Shown piece after piece: positions 37,567 through 45,386 of a DNA stretch of 64,000 nt. The notes under the pieces were generated by a model, which was not told where the DNA came from, did no database searches, and saw only the letters and a list, made by a program, of their open reading frames with translations. The position numbers and the translations under genes were made by a program. Within the stretch, counting starts at the first letter, position 1; every line of letters starts with the position of its first letter. Origin of the DNA: an uncultured Eudoraea sp. (GTDB lineage: Bacteria; Bacteroidota; Bacteroidia; Flavobacteriales; Flavobacteriaceae). The DNA lies in the NCBI GenBank assembly GCA_947258555.1, contig CAMYJF010000010.1, positions 27,630 to 91,629 of the forward strand, read 5' to 3'.

Positions 37567-38112
37567 ATGGATGAATGGGTAGACATTCTGGATGAGGATG
37601 GCGATGCTAGCGGTAGGACATGCTTGAAATCTGAGGCTCATGCTAAGGGCTGGTTTCATCCCTGTGTTCATATCTGGTTCTATACCCCGGATGGCAAAGT
37701 TTTAGTTCAACAACGGGGGGCTACTAAAAAAACATTTCCCCTATTATGGGATGTCTCTGTTGCCGGTCATATGGAAGCCGGAGAATCAGCGGAAGATGCC
37801 GCAATACGGGAAGTAGCAGAAGAGATCGGCTTGCATATTAAGGCAGCCGATTTGCAAAAAGTAGGGGTTTTCAAAAGCTACAAAGTCCACAACGAAGCAC
37901 TAATAGATGCTGAGTTCCTGAATACATATATTCACCCCTTATCCGTTTCGGTTGATGCATTAATACCTCAGGAATCTGAGGTAGCTGCCCTCAAGTTGAT
38001 CTCAATGCAAGAGTTTACTGCAGCCCTTCAAGAGCCGGTTGCGGTAGGGCACGTGCCTCATGAAAAAATCTATATACGGAATGTACTTGAAATGATCAGG
38101 AAGCAGGTTTGA
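37567..38112 (+). CDS. NUDIX hydrolase, isopentenyl-diphosphate-isomerase-like
   Basis: A 181-residue protein of the NUDIX fold. The signature GHMEAGESAEDAAIREVAEEIG (positions about 62-83) contains the full GX5EX7REVXEE pattern, so hydrolase activity is likely. The beginning MDEWVDILDEDGDASGRTC and PCVHIWFYTPDGKVLVQQR resemble the YfcD/IDI-like subgroup, but isomerase-specific residues cannot be verified. Its 3' end overlaps the convergent hisS by 17 bp. Confidence 0.87.
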   Translation: MDEWVDILDEDGDASGRTCLKSEAHAKGWFHPCVHIWFYTPDGKVLVQQRGATKKTFPLLWDVSVAGHMEAGESAEDAAIREVAEEIGLHIKAADLQKVGVFKSYKVHNEALIDAEFLNTYIHPLSVSVDALIPQESEVAALKLISMQEFTAALQEPVAVGHVPHEKIYIRNVLEMIRKQV

Positions 38113-39484
38113 TCCTGGAAGCAAAATCCTGAAGTTCAGAAGTAGTATACGTTGTTTGCGTGCCGCCTTCCATATCTTTTACCACAAACGTATCGTTTGC
38201 AAGTTCGTTGGCACCTACAAGGATCACAAATGGTATGTTCCTGTTGTTGGCGTATTTTAACTGCTTCTGCATTTTTGCATCAACGGGGTAGAGGTCGGCT
38301 CGGATGCCCAGATCCCTTAATTGCGCACATAATGTGAATGCCCGAGTTGCTTCCTCCATGCCAAAATTGGCAAATAACACATCTACAGAATGTGTAATTG
38401 ATTCGGGAAATAGGTTTAATTCCTCCATAACCATATAGATCCTATCCAGGCCAAAAGAAATGCCAACCCCACTAAGGCCTTCCAAACCAAAGATCCCTGT
38501 AAGATCATCATAGCGGCCACCGCCACCAATAGATCCCATTTTAATACCCTTTGGAGGATTTACTTCTAGAATGCATCCCGTATAATAATTAAGACCTCTG
38601 GCCAGGGTTACATCCAGATCCAATTCTATGCATTTTAAATCCATTTCGGAAACTGCATCCAGTATGTCAGCGACTTCTACCACTCCTTCAATTCCATTTC
38701 TAGAATTCTCCAAAAAGTTATCGAGGATTCTTATTTTCTGGGCACTGTCTCCTTGCAATGCAAACAAGGGAGCGGCCTTATCAATGGCCGATTTAGCAAT
38801 GCCCTTGCTTTCCATCTCCTTGATCACACCGTCGCTGCCCAGCTTGTCTAATTTATCAAGTGCTACCGTAAAATCCACGAGGTGGTGCTGGGCACCAATT
38901 GTTTCTGCGATACCGGAGAGAATTTGCCGATGATTAATACGAACAGTAATATCAGTAAAACCGAGTTCGTGGAAAACACGATCATACAGCTGCAGCAATT
39001 CTAATTCTTGCCACTTCGACCCGGGCCCAACTACATCTGCATCACATTGATAAAATTCCCTAAAACGTCCTTTCTGTGGACGGTCTGCACGCCAAACGGG
39101 TTGGATCTGGTATCTTTTAAAAGGAAACTGCAGCTCATTCTGATGCATGACAACATACCGGGCGAAGGGGACTGTCAGGTCATATCGCAAGGCTTTGTCC
39201 GTAAGCTTTGGCAATAATGTCTTGGAGTTTTTTGAACTATAGGTAACGTCATCCACTTTATTAATAAAATCACCCGAATTCAAAATCTTAAATATCAACC
39301 GATCTCCTTCTTCCCCGTACTTTCCCATCAGGGTGTCCAGGTTTTCGAATGAAGGGGTCTCGATGGGTGCAAAACCAAAAGTGGTAAAGTGATTTTTTAT
39401 GCAGCCTATAATATAATCCCGCTTAGCAACCTCTTGGGGAGAAAAATCACGGGTTCCTTTTGGTATGGCAGGTTTTTTAGACAT
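38096..39484 (-). CDS. hisS: Histidyl-tRNA synthetase
   Basis: Charges tRNA-His. The 462-residue class II synthetase has motif 2 (RYQIQPVWRADRPQKGRFREF, about 122-142), the histidine-binding motif LARGLNYYTG (about 300-309) and motif 3 GVGISFGLDRIYMV (about 348-361), plus a C-terminal anticodon-binding domain from about residue 375. Length is standard for the Bacteroidota form. A -7 element lies 16 bases upstream of the start. Confidence 0.96.
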   Translation of the reverse strand: MSKKPAIPKGTRDFSPQEVAKRDYIIGCIKNHFTTFGFAPIETPSFENLDTLMGKYGEEGDRLIFKILNSGDFINKVDDVTYSSKNSKTLLPKLTDKALRYDLTVPFARYVVMHQNELQFPFKRYQIQPVWRADRPQKGRFREFYQCDADVVGPGSKWQELELLQLYDRVFHELGFTDITVRINHRQILSGIAETIGAQHHLVDFTVALDKLDKLGSDGVIKEMESKGIAKSAIDKAAPLFALQGDSAQKIRILDNFLENSRNGIEGVVEVADILDAVSEMDLKCIELDLDVTLARGLNYYTGCILEVNPPKGIKMGSIGGGGRYDDLTGIFGLEGLSGVGISFGLDRIYMVMEELNLFPESITHSVDVLFANFGMEEATRAFTLCAQLRDLGIRADLYPVDAKMQKQLKYANNRNIPFVILVGANELANDTFVVKDMEGGTQTTYTTSELQDFASRIKPAS

Positions 39485-39500
39485 CTGTTGTAATATGGTA

Positions 39501-39508
39501 CAAATATA
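39501..39508 (-). promoter_or_regulatory. -7 element of the hisS promoter
   Basis: On the minus strand TATATTTG matches TAnnTTTG exactly, ending 16 bases before the hisS ATG. No -33 TTG could be found at the normal distance. Confidence 0.4.
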
Positions 39509-39543
39509 ATAGTTTGAAGCAGGTCTCGTCCGGCAGTTTTTAT

Positions 39544-40014
39544 TTATTCAACGATCTCATCGAACCACAGGAAGAGTTCACCTTTGGTTATTGTTGCACC
39601 TTGCTGGATTAGATCGAACAGTTCCTGGCTGCGTTCTTCCGAAAACGATTTAGACGCCGTTAGGTATTCCACGAAATCTGTTTGCCAATTCTTTTTAAAC
39701 CAGGAAAAACCTTCCTGGCTTCTAAGATCAATTTCAGGATTGAGCACTTTAACGGAGATAAGGCGTATCTCCTTCTCTGCGGCATAAAACAAATGCATCT
39801 GCTGCTCTGAAATACTCTCCAGGTATGACACATTGGCTAATACTCCTTCCCAAACCAGATCGCTGAATAAGTCCAGCTCCTCCTCTACTTCCTCTGGCCG
39901 GGAAGCTTTCATAACAACCCAATCGTCATGAGATATGGAACGTGTAGCCAGGAATCTACTGAATTCCTCGTGTAATTCTTCAAATTGCTCTTTAGTAAGT
40001 CGTGCGTATTTCAT
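39544..40014 (-). CDS. DUF6495 family protein
   Basis: A 156-residue cytoplasmic protein conserved in Flavobacteriaceae. It opens MKYARLTKEQFEELHEEFSR, is strongly acidic, and contains the conserved ELDLFSDLVWEGVLANVSYLE segment. No signal, membrane helix or catalytic motif is present. The function is unknown. The terminator of the downstream receptor gene occupies the region directly upstream of its start, so its promoter must be inside or before that hairpin. Confidence 0.75.
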   Translation of the reverse strand: MKYARLTKEQFEELHEEFSRFLATRSISHDDWVVMKASRPEEVEEELDLFSDLVWEGVLANVSYLESISEQQMHLFYAAEKEIRLISVKVLNPEIDLRSQEGFSWFKKNWQTDFVEYLTASKSFSEERSQELFDLIQQGATITKGELFLWFDEIVE

Positions 40015-40046
40015 AAAAAAAGTCGCCCCAAAAGGAATGGGGCGAC
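40015..40046 (-). terminator. Intrinsic terminator of the TonB-dependent receptor gene
   Basis: On the minus strand, GTCGCCCC and GGGGCGAC (40046-40039 and 40029-40022) form a perfect 8-bp stem with a 9-base loop, followed by seven T (40021-40015). Confidence 0.9.
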
Positions 40047-40067
40047 CAATATTTATTCCCTAAATTC

Positions 40068-43000
40068 TTAATTGAAAATATATCGCAGTCCTACCTGAGC
40101 TCTCCAACGCGAGCGCTCATCTGTAGCTGTGTTATATGTTTTCGTTAAATCCGGATCAAAAGTATATGTTGGTACATTAGAAGCATCAACTGTAACCCCT
40201 AATAATTGGTTAAAAGCAGGATCCTCAACAATACCCCATTCAGAATTTAGAAAATTCCCTACATTCAATACATCAAGACTAAACTGTAATTTATTCTTGT
40301 TATTGAATTTCAGGTCCTGAAGAATTTTTAGGTCCCATCGTCCTTTCCACGGAGCTTTTGCACCATATCGTGCGGCATAAGACCCCCGGTTATCACTTAG
40401 GTAGTCATCTTGCTGAATGAATGCCTCGAAGGCTTCGGCCTGACCTGCACCACTGAAATTCATAGAACTCAATTCCGAAGATGTCGGAATGTAGATCAGG
40501 TCATTAATGCTCGAACCATCATTATTAATGTCACCTCCATAGATGTAATTATAGCGAGCTCCACTGGCATATTCAAAAAAGGTGGTAACCGTGGTTCCCG
40601 TTTTAAATTCCTTAGACAGCACCCCAATAAAACGATGGTTATCTCCATAACGTGAGAAGGCAAGGACATCTTCATTTGCATTTCCGGAGATAGCGTTACC
40701 CGCAAAGGCATCACCGGTTATCTCTGCCTCAATGGAGTTTACTTCTTTAGAATTTAAAAAGCTATAGGCCATCATGGCATACAGTCCGTTATTCCAGGTC
40801 CTTTGACCTTTTAATGAGGCATTCCACACGCGACCCTTATCAGAATTTGTAAATACATACGCATTGGTAGGTCCTCCAAAGATCATAGCCTTGTCGTCAT
40901 TGGAATAAACAGGACGGTTATCAGGCCCACTTAAGGTCAGGGAAGGATCTCCCAGTCCCCAATTCTGTACATGTGCTGCATTGAGATCTTTGGTATAGGA
41001 AATGTCTGCTGAAAGCTTCAAGCCGCTATCGTATTGTTTGTCATAACCAATATTAGTTCTCCATACCTGTGGCCATTTAAAATCAGGATCCACTACTTGA
41101 TAGAAAAAGAAATCTAGTCCCTGTGTCTGATTACCCAGCCATACAAATGGGAATCTACCCGTAAATACGCCGGTTCCACCACGTAATTGTTCTGTATTCC
41201 CACCGCTAATGTCATAGTTGAATCCAACTCTTGGTGAAACAAGGAAATCGTTTGATGGCATTACTTCAGAATCGAGGGAGGTAGCATCACCTGAATCTCC
41301 GTCAAAATATTGAATACTTGGAATATATGTGCCCATGGCACCTCCCTTACGTTCTATATTCTCGCGAACTTTATCAACTGTGTCAAAATAGAGAGGTTTG
41401 TCAAATCTGATCCCATACGTAAGCTTGAATTTCAGATTAACATCCCACTCATCCTGAAGGTAAAAGGCCATCTGTCCAACATTAAGTTCAGATAGCGCCC
41501 ATCCACCGGGATTTCCAGTTCCTGCGGCATTGAAACCTCTATCGGCATTAATAGCTGTATTAAAAGCGGCCTGTAAGGATCCCGAGCTAGCAAAATCAGG
41601 AAAGTCTGTAATAGTGGTGGTTGGGAAAAATACCCCTTGCGCTCCATAAACGCCAAGATTGAATGAATTATCAAATTGGAATTTTTCAAAGGAAAAACCA
41701 ACGGTATAGGTATGACTCCCTTGATAATAATTCAGGTTGTTCGTAAGTTGGAAAACTTTCTGATCCAACCTATTATTAATTGAGAATGGCTCGTGCCCTG
41801 CAATAATGTAGTTGGAAGCTCCAGCTGCATCTAAAATAGTTATAGTAGGTGCAGGAGTAGATAACGGATTGCGGAAATCATCGAAATGGGTATAGCCTAT
41901 CTGTAACTTGTTGGAGGCATTATCTGCGAGCTGGCTGTTTAATTCAACCTGTATCGATTTAATATTGTTATTGATCTCATACCCGGAGTTCTCAAATTGC
42001 AGGGTAGATATATTCGGGCCTCGGAAACCCAGTGCAGACGGGTGCGCCGGTTTCTCCTTAGAAGCTGTCAGCCAATTATAGATTACGGCAATCCTGTTTT
42101 TATCATTGATATTCCAGTCCAGCTTGATGATCCCTTTTTCCGATTCTTGCGCAAAATTGAAGCCTTCAAAACGTCCCGGATTATAGAATATATCATTTCC
42201 AGATCCATCTTGTCCGATGACAACCTGACGTAGCAAATTGTCCACAGTTCTGAAATCTGCAGCAGAAACTCTGGATTCAGATAGTGTACCTTGACCGGCA
42301 TTAGGTACAAATCCTGCGGTACCTAATTCGGTCAGATCATCGTTCTCGTAATTGAAAAAGAAGAATAGCTTGTCCTTTACAAGAGGCCCTCCGATACTCA
42401 AGCCATATTGAGTTTGCTTTAATCCGGTCTTGAATACATCGCTTCCTTCGATTTTTCCCCCAGTTAGATCATCATTACGGAAGAAACCATAAGCCGTGCC
42501 ATAGAACTCATTTGTTCCACTTTTTGTTACGGCGTTCACAGAAGCCCCGGTAAATCCTGCCTGAGTAACATCGTAGGGTGCAGTAGTAACCTGGATCTGA
42601 TCAATAGCGTCCAGGGAAATAGGTTGGGCGTTTGATTGTCCTCCAGGAGTAGCCGCATCCAAGCCGAAAGGGTTGTTAAAGATGGCACCGTCAAGTGAGA
42701 AATTATTGTATTGGTCATTTCTACCTCCGAAGGAAATGCCGGATGTACCTGAAGAAGCAGTTGGTTCGAGGCGCGTGAAATCTGCAGCCGATCTGGAAAT
42801 AGTAGGCAGTCTTGTCAATTCTCTTGACCCCACACTCGTTTCTGCTCCTGTACGGTCATTTCCAAAAATATCATGGTCATAAACTACGATCACTTCCTCA
42901 AGAGCCTGTGCTTCCGGCGTGAGAGCCGCATCCAGTATATATGTCTTACCAAGTGTTAGAAAGATGTCAAATTGCGATTTATCAGCAAATCCCACATAGG

Positions 43001-43241
43001 AGATGGTTACTTCATAAGGGCCACCTACCCTCATGTTCCTTAGGTTATATCGACCATCCTCATTACTAATACCGCCGAATTTTGTACCTGTCGGGATGTG
43101 AATGGCAATAACATTAGCGCCTAATAGGGGAACATTTTGATCGTCAGTGACCGTCCCTCTCATGTTCGAGGTGGTTACCTGGGCTGTTCCCGTCAATCCA
43201 ACTAAGAGAAGCAACAGGAAGGAAACAATTTTGATTTTCAT
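40068..43241 (-). CDS. TonB-dependent receptor, Oar-like, with N-terminal carboxypeptidase-regulatory domain
   Basis: A 1057-residue outer membrane protein. The signal peptide ends GTAQ (about residue 20). A carboxypeptidase-regulatory-like beta domain follows (about 25-110, MRGTVTDDQNVPLLGANVI), then a plug domain (about 125-240) with RLPTISRSAADFTRLEP and FNNPFGLDAATPGGQ, then a large beta-barrel ending in the aromatic GLRYIFN. The pattern is that of OmpA-related Oar proteins rather than SusC: there is no SusD partner next to it. The substrate is unknown; small peptides or protein export-related cargo are possible. Monocistronic with a strong terminator. Confidence 0.9.
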   Translation of the reverse strand: MKIKIVSFLLLLLVGLTGTAQVTTSNMRGTVTDDQNVPLLGANVIAIHIPTGTKFGGISNEDGRYNLRNMRVGGPYEVTISYVGFADKSQFDIFLTLGKTYILDAALTPEAQALEEVIVVYDHDIFGNDRTGAETSVGSRELTRLPTISRSAADFTRLEPTASSGTSGISFGGRNDQYNNFSLDGAIFNNPFGLDAATPGGQSNAQPISLDAIDQIQVTTAPYDVTQAGFTGASVNAVTKSGTNEFYGTAYGFFRNDDLTGGKIEGSDVFKTGLKQTQYGLSIGGPLVKDKLFFFFNYENDDLTELGTAGFVPNAGQGTLSESRVSAADFRTVDNLLRQVVIGQDGSGNDIFYNPGRFEGFNFAQESEKGIIKLDWNINDKNRIAVIYNWLTASKEKPAHPSALGFRGPNISTLQFENSGYEINNNIKSIQVELNSQLADNASNKLQIGYTHFDDFRNPLSTPAPTITILDAAGASNYIIAGHEPFSINNRLDQKVFQLTNNLNYYQGSHTYTVGFSFEKFQFDNSFNLGVYGAQGVFFPTTTITDFPDFASSGSLQAAFNTAINADRGFNAAGTGNPGGWALSELNVGQMAFYLQDEWDVNLKFKLTYGIRFDKPLYFDTVDKVRENIERKGGAMGTYIPSIQYFDGDSGDATSLDSEVMPSNDFLVSPRVGFNYDISGGNTEQLRGGTGVFTGRFPFVWLGNQTQGLDFFFYQVVDPDFKWPQVWRTNIGYDKQYDSGLKLSADISYTKDLNAAHVQNWGLGDPSLTLSGPDNRPVYSNDDKAMIFGGPTNAYVFTNSDKGRVWNASLKGQRTWNNGLYAMMAYSFLNSKEVNSIEAEITGDAFAGNAISGNANEDVLAFSRYGDNHRFIGVLSKEFKTGTTVTTFFEYASGARYNYIYGGDINNDGSSINDLIYIPTSSELSSMNFSGAGQAEAFEAFIQQDDYLSDNRGSYAARYGAKAPWKGRWDLKILQDLKFNNKNKLQFSLDVLNVGNFLNSEWGIVEDPAFNQLLGVTVDASNVPTYTFDPDLTKTYNTATDERSRWRAQVGLRYIFN

Positions 43242-43287
43242 GAATCACGATTTTGAGTTAGTTTAAATTAGTTGCATTGTTAAAAAT

Positions 43288-43322
43288 AAGAAAAAAAAAG
43301 AGCTATGCGGGCATAGCTCTTT
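43288..43322 (-). terminator. Intrinsic terminator of the rpsF-rpsR-rplI operon
   Basis: On the minus strand a perfect 12-bp stem (43322-43311 with 43308-43297, core GAGCTATGC) with a two-base loop is followed by about nine T. It sits 24 bp after the rplI stop. Confidence 0.92.
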
Positions 43323-43345
43323 CAAGAATTTTCATGAATAATTTC

Positions 43346-43801
43346 CTACTTCTTCTTTTCGGCGATTACTTCAAAAGGTAGGGTAAGGTTTACTTCTCTG
43401 TGAAGTCGGATCTTGGCTTCGTAATTACCAAGTCTTTTTACCATACCTCCTTTTACCATGATATATTTCTTTTCTATCTCGTGTCCTTCTTTGTCAAGGG
43501 CTGCAGCCAGATCGATATTTGATACCGATCCAAATAATTTGTCGGCAGAACCAACCTTTGCAGGAATCTTGATCTCCAGGGCACCCAGTGCTTCGGCAAG
43601 TGTATTTGCCTCTTCGATCTCTTGCTTTTCTTTATGCGCCTTTTGCCTGATATTCTCTGCCAAAACTTTCTTGGCTGATGGAGTGGCTAAAATGGCCATG
43701 CCTCTTGGGATCAAAAAATTTCTTCCGTAGCCGTTCTTAACTTTTACGATATCATCCTTATATCCAAGATTGACTATATCTTCTTTTAATATGAGTTCCA
43801 T
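43346..43801 (-). CDS. rplI: 50S ribosomal protein L9
   Basis: A 151-residue two-domain ribosomal protein. The N-terminal domain binding 23S rRNA reads MELILKEDIVNLGYKDDIVKVKNGYGRNFLIPRG in part (its GYGRNFLIP motif is diagnostic), followed by the long helix and the C-terminal domain with GSVSNIDLAAAL. It is the last gene of the rpsF-rpsR-rplI operon, 14 bp after rpsR, and is followed by a strong terminator. Confidence 0.97.
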   Translation of the reverse strand: MELILKEDIVNLGYKDDIVKVKNGYGRNFLIPRGMAILATPSAKKVLAENIRQKAHKEKQEIEEANTLAEALGALEIKIPAKVGSADKLFGSVSNIDLAAALDKEGHEIEKKYIMVKGGMVKRLGNYEAKIRLHREVNLTLPFEVIAEKKK

Positions 43802-43815
43802 TCGAATTCTCTTTA

Positions 43816-44112
43816 TTATTTCAACAAATCGCCAACATACGGCATTAATGCTAAGTGACGGGCTCTTTTAATCGCCTGGGCCGCTTTGCGCTGATACTTC
43901 AGAGATGTCCCTGTAAGCCTTCTTGGAAGAATTTTTCCTTGCTCGTTTACTAATTTCATCAAGAAATCCGGGTCCTTATAATCAATGTACTTAATACCTG
44001 ATTTTTTAAACCTGCAGTATTTCTTTTGCTTACTAGTTTCAATGTTCAACGGAGTCAGATATCTGATCTCCCCGTCCTTTTTGCCTTTAGCTTGTTGTTC
44101 TATAGAAGCCAT
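43816..44112 (-). CDS. rpsR: 30S ribosomal protein S18
   Basis: A 98-residue S18 with the N-terminal basic extension usual in this phylum and the core [22 protein letters not shown], then [28 protein letters not shown]18 pairs with S6 on the platform of the small subunit, which agrees with its position between rpsF (3 bp) and rplI. Length and motifs are normal. Confidence 0.97.
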   Translation of the reverse strand: MASIEQQAKGKKDGEIRYLTPLNIETSKQKKYCRFKKSGIKYIDYKDPDFLMKLVNEQGKILPRRLTGTSLKYQRKAAQAIKRARHLALMPYVGDLLK

Positions 44113-44115
44113 ACC

Positions 44116-44457
44116 TTATGCTGTTTTTTCAGTTAATCTGGTTCTTCGCTTTTCAGCCCATGCGACTGCATGCTTATCTAACTTTACCGTTAGGAATCGC
44201 ATTACGCGCTCATCTCGCCTGAACTCTTGTTCATAAGGGTTAATTACAGCTCCATCGGAGGTGAATTCAAAAAGGTGGTAAAACCCACTCTTTTTGTTTT
44301 GGATCGGATAGGCCAATTTCTTGAGTCCCCAATTTTCCTTGGATACCATTTTGGCCCCGTTTTTGGTTAAAAAACCTTCAAATTTCTTTACTGTTTCCTC
44401 TATCTGCGTATCAGATAGAACGGGATTAAGAATGAAAACAGTTTCGTAATTGCTCAT
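44116..44457 (-). CDS. rpsF: 30S ribosomal protein S6
   Basis: A 113-residue S6. The ferredoxin-like fold begins [24 protein letters not shown] and includes [22 protein letters not shown] and [16 protein letters not shown]. It is the first gene of its operon. The promoter (44481-44511) places transcription start about 15-20 bases before the ATG, so there is no room for a long regulatory leader. Confidence 0.97.
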   Translation of the reverse strand: MSNYETVFILNPVLSDTQIEETVKKFEGFLTKNGAKMVSKENWGLKKLAYPIQNKKSGFYHLFEFTSDGAVINPYEQEFRRDERVMRFLTVKLDKHAVAWAEKRRTRLTEKTA

Positions 44458-44480
44458 ATATTGTTTTAATTTTAGGATTG

Positions 44481-44511
44481 CAAAATTAAGAATATTTACT
44501 CCTACTTACAA
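44481..44511 (-). promoter_or_regulatory. Promoter of the rpsF-rpsR-rplI operon
   Basis: On the minus strand TTG (44511-44509), 20 bases, then TAATTTTG (44488-44481): both halves of the Bacteroidota promoter consensus at proper spacing. Confidence 0.7.
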
Positions 44512-44528
44512 GAATTTCACAAATTCTT
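44510..44528. promoter_or_regulatory. Palindrome overlapping the rpsF -33 element
   Basis: AAGAATTT (44510-44517), spacer CAC and AAATTCTT (44521-44528) form a perfect 8-bp inverted repeat. Its proximal arm overlaps the -33 TTG of the rpsF promoter by two bases, where a bound protein would touch RNA polymerase. Confidence 0.4.
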
Positions 44529-44693
44529 CGTTATTGGTACAAGAATTATCAAATTTGAACTTAACCTATAAAGCTAAAACATCAATTATTGGCCATTACA
44601 CCAGAATTTACGCCCTGTTCACAACTTTTATTGCAGTTGAACGGACTTTTTATGTAATTTGTCGATGATTTAACCCCACAAATCAACCCATTT

Positions 44694-45386
44694 ATGAAAC
44701 TTAGAAGTATTGTAGTTGATGACTCATCAATGCAGCGTATGGCAGTCGCTAAGTTGGTCAATAACCACCCAAATCTTGCACTGGTTGCGGAATATAGCAA
44801 TGCTATTGAAGCAAAGAATGGCATTAAGAACAATGAGGTAGATCTCATATTTCTTGATGTTGAAATGCCCATAATCAGTGGATTCGACCTACTTGAATCT
44901 TTAGAAAACCGCCCTCAGGTGATCCTTATAACAGGAAAACCAGATTACGCCTTAAAAGCTTTTGATTACGACGTAACCGATTATCTACACAAGCCAATCA
45001 CTTTGGCGCGTTTCGATGCCTCGGTAAAGCGTGCAGTAAGCAAGTATGAGCAAATACACAAGGTAAACGAAGATGAGGAGCATATTTTCGTAAAGAGCAA
45101 TCTCAAGAAAAGAAAAGTAATTCTTAACGAAATAAAGTGGATAGAGGCCCTTGGGGACTACATTAAATTGGTAACGGATGAAGCCAATATTGTGATCCTT
45201 TCTACCATGAAAGCTTTTGAGCAGCGATTACCGTCTGAAAAATTTCTCCGGATCCACAAATCTTATATTGTGAACCTGGAAAAAATTGAACGCTTTAACA
45301 GTAAAAATGTTGAAGTGAGTGGACGATCGATCCCGCTTAGTCGCAACAAGAAAACGGAGCTCGCAGAGGCATTGAATAATGTCTAA
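44694..45386 (+). CDS. LytTR-family response regulator
   Basis: A 230-residue two-domain regulator. The receiver domain (about 1-120) has the acidic pair DD at 9-10, phosphoacceptor D55 in LIFLDVEMP, threonine in LITGKP and lysine in LHKPITL. The LytTR DNA-binding domain (about 135-230) has KWIEALGDYIKLVT and FLRIHKSYIVNLEKIERF. No sensor kinase is encoded nearby, so its partner must be elsewhere. It is divergent from rpsF (236 bp) and its stop codon directly abuts that of priA with no intervening base. Confidence 0.93.
   Translation: MKLRSIVVDDSSMQRMAVAKLVNNHPNLALVAEYSNAIEAKNGIKNNEVDLIFLDVEMPIISGFDLLESLENRPQVILITGKPDYALKAFDYDVTDYLHKPITLARFDASVKRAVSKYEQIHKVNEDEEHIFVKSNLKKRKVILNEIKWIEALGDYIKLVTDEANIVILSTMKAFEQRLPSEKFLRIHKSYIVNLEKIERFNSKNVEVSGRSIPLSRNKKTELAEALNNV

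Noticed and set aside
40068-43241. SusC-type glycan importer
   Set aside because: No SusD gene adjoins, and the plug and barrel sequence fits Oar-type receptors better.
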